Shown here: one piece after another, positions 61,530-64,000 of the stretch
Layout: the number at the start of each line of letters is the position of its first letter
How positions within the stretch are numbered: the first letter of the stretch is position 1
Source: Psococerastis gibbosa
Lineage: Eukaryota; Arthropoda; Insecta; Psocodea; Psocidae
DNA: 64,000 nt
Direction of reading: 5' to 3'
Assembly: GCA_963971405.1 (NCBI GenBank)
Contig: OZ020487.1
Span: 10,637,344-10,701,343 of the forward strand
Notes under the pieces: model-generated
Seen by the model: the letters and a program-made list of their open reading frames with translations, nothing else
Database searches by the model: none
Told to the model about the DNA's origin: nothing
Position numbers and translations under genes: made by a program

Positions 61530-61908
61530 GGCGCCCATTCCATTGACCGGCTAGGGCTATTTCCAAAAACGGTGACGTGGTAGCAGATATTCAAGACTTA
61601 GGTGGCGTTTCCACCGACCTCGCATTGCAGAATGCAAATGACATTGACGGAAATTAGAATTTTCCTTTTTATAGAAATCTATTAAAATGTTTGTACTTAA
61701 CATATCCCATGACGCCATTTTTTAATTTTAGTTTGTTTGTTTGTGATTTTACTGTATGATCATTGATCAATTTTAACTATGGCATAAGAGGAAAATAAAC
61801 GTCAATTCTGCAATGCAAGGTCGGTGGAAACCCCACCTAAGTCTTGAATGTCTGCTACCACGTCACCGTTTTTGGAAATAGCCCTAGTCGGTCAATGGAA
61901 TGGGCGCC
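61530..61908 (+). mobile_element. GGCGCC-MITE copy 3 (intact)
   Basis: 379 bp with ends GGCGCCCATTCCATTGACCG and GGTCAATGGAATGGGCGCC (the latter preceded by CCCTAGTC). The left flank is TTAA and the right flank is TTAC. It is the best reference for the empty LINE target: the CATATCCCATGACGCCATT stretch is continuous here. Confidence 0.88.
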
Positions 61909-62265
61909 TTACGATGGTCCGGGCACCTATTATCGTTATTACTTTCAACGACAAGCCAATGCAAGCTTCAATATCGGCTGATGTGACGACATGATAATCG
62001 ATTGACCCTTTTGTCAGCAACAGTCAATGACACGCTATGCCAGTGTATGAGGAAATTTCATGGACAATAAACCAGTACAGAGTGAAATGAGATTGTTTTG
62101 GAAACATGGACTTGGCAACCCGTGATGCTGAATCGTAATTGTCGTGCCATCCAAAGATTTATCTAAAGGGTTATTCATGTCATGAAGTGCGTTCAATGTT
62201 CACACAATAGTATTTAGTAGTGTACTGTATTTTTAATTATTCTTCTTAATAATCCGCAACTATAC
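61909..62265. other. No recognisable feature
   Basis: Moderately AT-rich, no open frame or repeat partner noticed. Confidence 0.4.
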
Positions 62266-62960
62266 AAAGAACCGGTCCGAGTTTACTCGAACATGCTTTC
62301 CAATTTATCAAGTAGTAGCTAGAGAAAATGAGTAATTTCATGGTAAATAATTTTCCTATAGTTAAATTTTGGGCATCTCGGGGGGGGGGGGGGGGGGCGT
62401 TGTCCACCTGACGTCACTGGAGGTGAGGTAAATTCTAGATAGGTCAGACCAACAAATTACCACACAGCAATAATGGCAGGGCACGCAATGCATTTCAACG
62501 TGAATTTTCTATCATTTTTTCAAAAACATTTTTTTTTGCACAAAACCAAATAATTTTTTGGGAAAACAATCTGTCCGGTTTCGTTACTCAATTTAACATC
62601 TAAAACATGCCTGAAGGTAGATGGAAAGGAAAGGTTTCACAGAAATGTTTTTTTTTAGTCATTTTTCATTAAAATTTAGTAATTTTTATTTTTTTACCCC
62701 CCGAAGCAAACTATCAAGAGGCAAGTGACACCCCGCATTTTGTCAACATTAATAACGACTACAATATATGTGAATTTAAAAGAAATCGTTGGAGCCGTTT
62801 TGGAAAAATAATTTTTTTAGACGTTTTTTTGGAGTTTTTTGAAAATAAAACCCCCCCAAATTGAGATAGCCCAAAATAAATCAAATAGTCCCGAGGTATG
62901 ATTTTTGTGAACCTAAATGCTGAATTTCATCAAAATCGAGCGAGTAGTTTGCCCGGAAAT
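62266..62960 (+). repeat. Dispersed ~0.7-kb repeat, right copy
   Basis: It matches the reverse complement of 14610-15286. It starts around GAACCGGTCCGAGTTTACTC, contains a G-run (62380-62397) and CACCTGACGTCACTGGAGG, and ends with GAGTAGTTTGCCCGGAAAT. It is followed by a CAGA microsatellite that the left copy lacks. It is non-coding and the family is unknown to me. Confidence 0.8.
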
Positions 62961-62965
62961 CGACG

Positions 62966-63017
62966 CACAGACAGACAGAGCGACAGACAGAGCGACAGAC
63001 AGACAGACAGACAGACA
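62966..63017 (+). repeat. (ACAG)n microsatellite with GAGCGACAG interruptions
   Basis: A tetranucleotide run directly follows the dispersed repeat, a common position for a transposon-associated tail. Confidence 0.85.
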
Positions 63018-63108
63018 TTTCGTAAAAACCACTTTTATGGGTACCTGGGACCTCAAAACGTGTAAATCCGTTGAAATCTCGGAATCGAAAATGTCGACCA
63101 TCACTAGG

Positions 63109-63665
63109 CTTTCCTTATAGCCTACTACGTATAAATTGGAAAGCAATAAGCTGGAGTTCCGTTTAGGCGACGGGCAATGCAAAGATAATATGCAATGGCA
63201 AATTGAAAACAAATGATCAATTCAGCAGCTAAGGAAGAAGTGCTAAATACTTGACCTTTGGGCCATCTAAATACAAGTTGCTTAATTTAAACTGTATTTG
63301 GCTTGGCGGGAGACCGAACCGCTTACGATAGGCCACAAATGTTTGCTGCTTAATTGCATACGCTGTGGAGCATGTCTGAAGCGAGAGGACATTTTTGAAT
63401 GTCTGTGTCCCCATATGCCAAGTTTTCTTCGACCAGTCAGAACACGCCTTGGACCAACAGCAACAAATCCCGCAGTGGCTGCAGGGTGTGTTGTGGTTGG
63501 TCAAAAGAAGACGTGATAACTGGCCGAAACTCCAATTGGAGGAAGAAGACGAGGCGGGAGGCACCAGAAATTCAAGAAATATCCATGGGAGGATTTAGAT
63601 TCTGCGAGGAATGTACGATAATAGCTAACTTATTGCTTTCCAATTTATACGTAGTATAAGGAAAG
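63109..63665. mobile_element. Inverted-repeat-bounded element (about 557 bp)
   Basis: The left end (63109-63150) and right end (63629-63665) are reverse complements over about 37 bases (CTTTCCTTATA...GGAAAGCAATAAG), with 5 extra bases on the left. The interior is GC-richer than its surroundings and has open frames on both strands of about 70-110 codons (for example a plus-strand CIRCGACLKREDIFECLCPH), but no frame is convincingly a known domain. It could be a small DNA element or one carrying a captured piece. Confidence 0.5.
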
Positions 63666-64000
63666 CTTTGTTTTTATCACTTGGGAGTAGATAATCAACT
63701 TACTAAAGTTGCTGTAAATTCAAGTTATATTTTTGGCAGGAACAAATGCTATGCCCAAGCCTATCAAACATTTTGATTGACAATCTACATCCAAGTGATG
63801 CGCTAAGTCAAGTTGATACCTATTGGAGTACTTACTTTGCAGAATGTAGTTTGTTATCATTGAAAGAAACATTAACGCAGTAAACTTGTATTTCTATGCG
63901 AAAAAATAAATAAAACCTGATACGATGCGCTTGTCTGATAAGTTGAATATTGACGCAAATTTTGGGGAATTAACAATTCAATAACAGCAGCTACTAGTTT
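63666..64000. other. No recognisable feature
   Basis: AT-rich to the end of the window; no frame or repeat recognised. Confidence 0.4.

Noticed and set aside
62913..63212. Frames over the ACAG microsatellite on both strands
   Set aside because: Low-complexity translation (repeated SVALSV or TDRA); explained by the simple repeat.

Overview
The window looks like nuclear DNA of an animal, most likely an insect or another arthropod. It is AT-rich and contains no bacterial-style gene clusters. It carries two spliced exons with GT-AG borders that fit an arrestin-domain gene, a non-LTR retrotransposon (LINE) with an endonuclease/RT/RNase H layout common in insects, relics of other LINE families, and several families of short inverted-repeat elements (MITEs). 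I cannot name the species.

Layout. (1) 1-16172 is a left flank of gene remnants and mobile DNA. A nearly full-length LINE (1754-6552) sits inside a GGCGCC-ended MITE (1571-6761) with an 11-bp target-site duplication. Two minus-strand exons (9011-9261, then 7770-7981) have matching phase-1 splice borders and encode part of an arrestin-like N domain. The rest is MITEs, 3'-end LINE relics (near 563, 7340, 12425 and 14115), a local tandem duplication (12880-13500) and AT-rich DNA without recognisable genes. (2) 16173-57780 is one 41.6-kb macrosatellite of six head-to-tail units of 5.4-8.1 kb. Each unit has a GC-richer head of about 0.67 kb, a body of diverged monomers of roughly 0.5-0.6 kb, and a tail with GC-rich hairpins. 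No reading frame in it looks like a conserved gene. Units 3, 4 and 5 are almost identical, and unit 5 holds an exact-length 996-bp tandem duplication. (3) 57781-64000 is a right flank of further MITEs, a minus-strand LINE 3' relic, a second copy of a roughly 0.7-kb dispersed repeat that also occurs inverted left of the array, and a short inverted-repeat element at the edge.

How it fits together. The only host gene I can support is the arrestin-domain fragment. Everything else is repetitive, and most of the history that can be read concerns repeat turnover: LINE into MITE, unequal exchange between satellite monomers, transfer of head sequence between non-adjacent units, and repeated loss of half of the terminal hairpin at unit junctions. 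No CRISPR array, operon, rRNA or tRNA gene was recognised.
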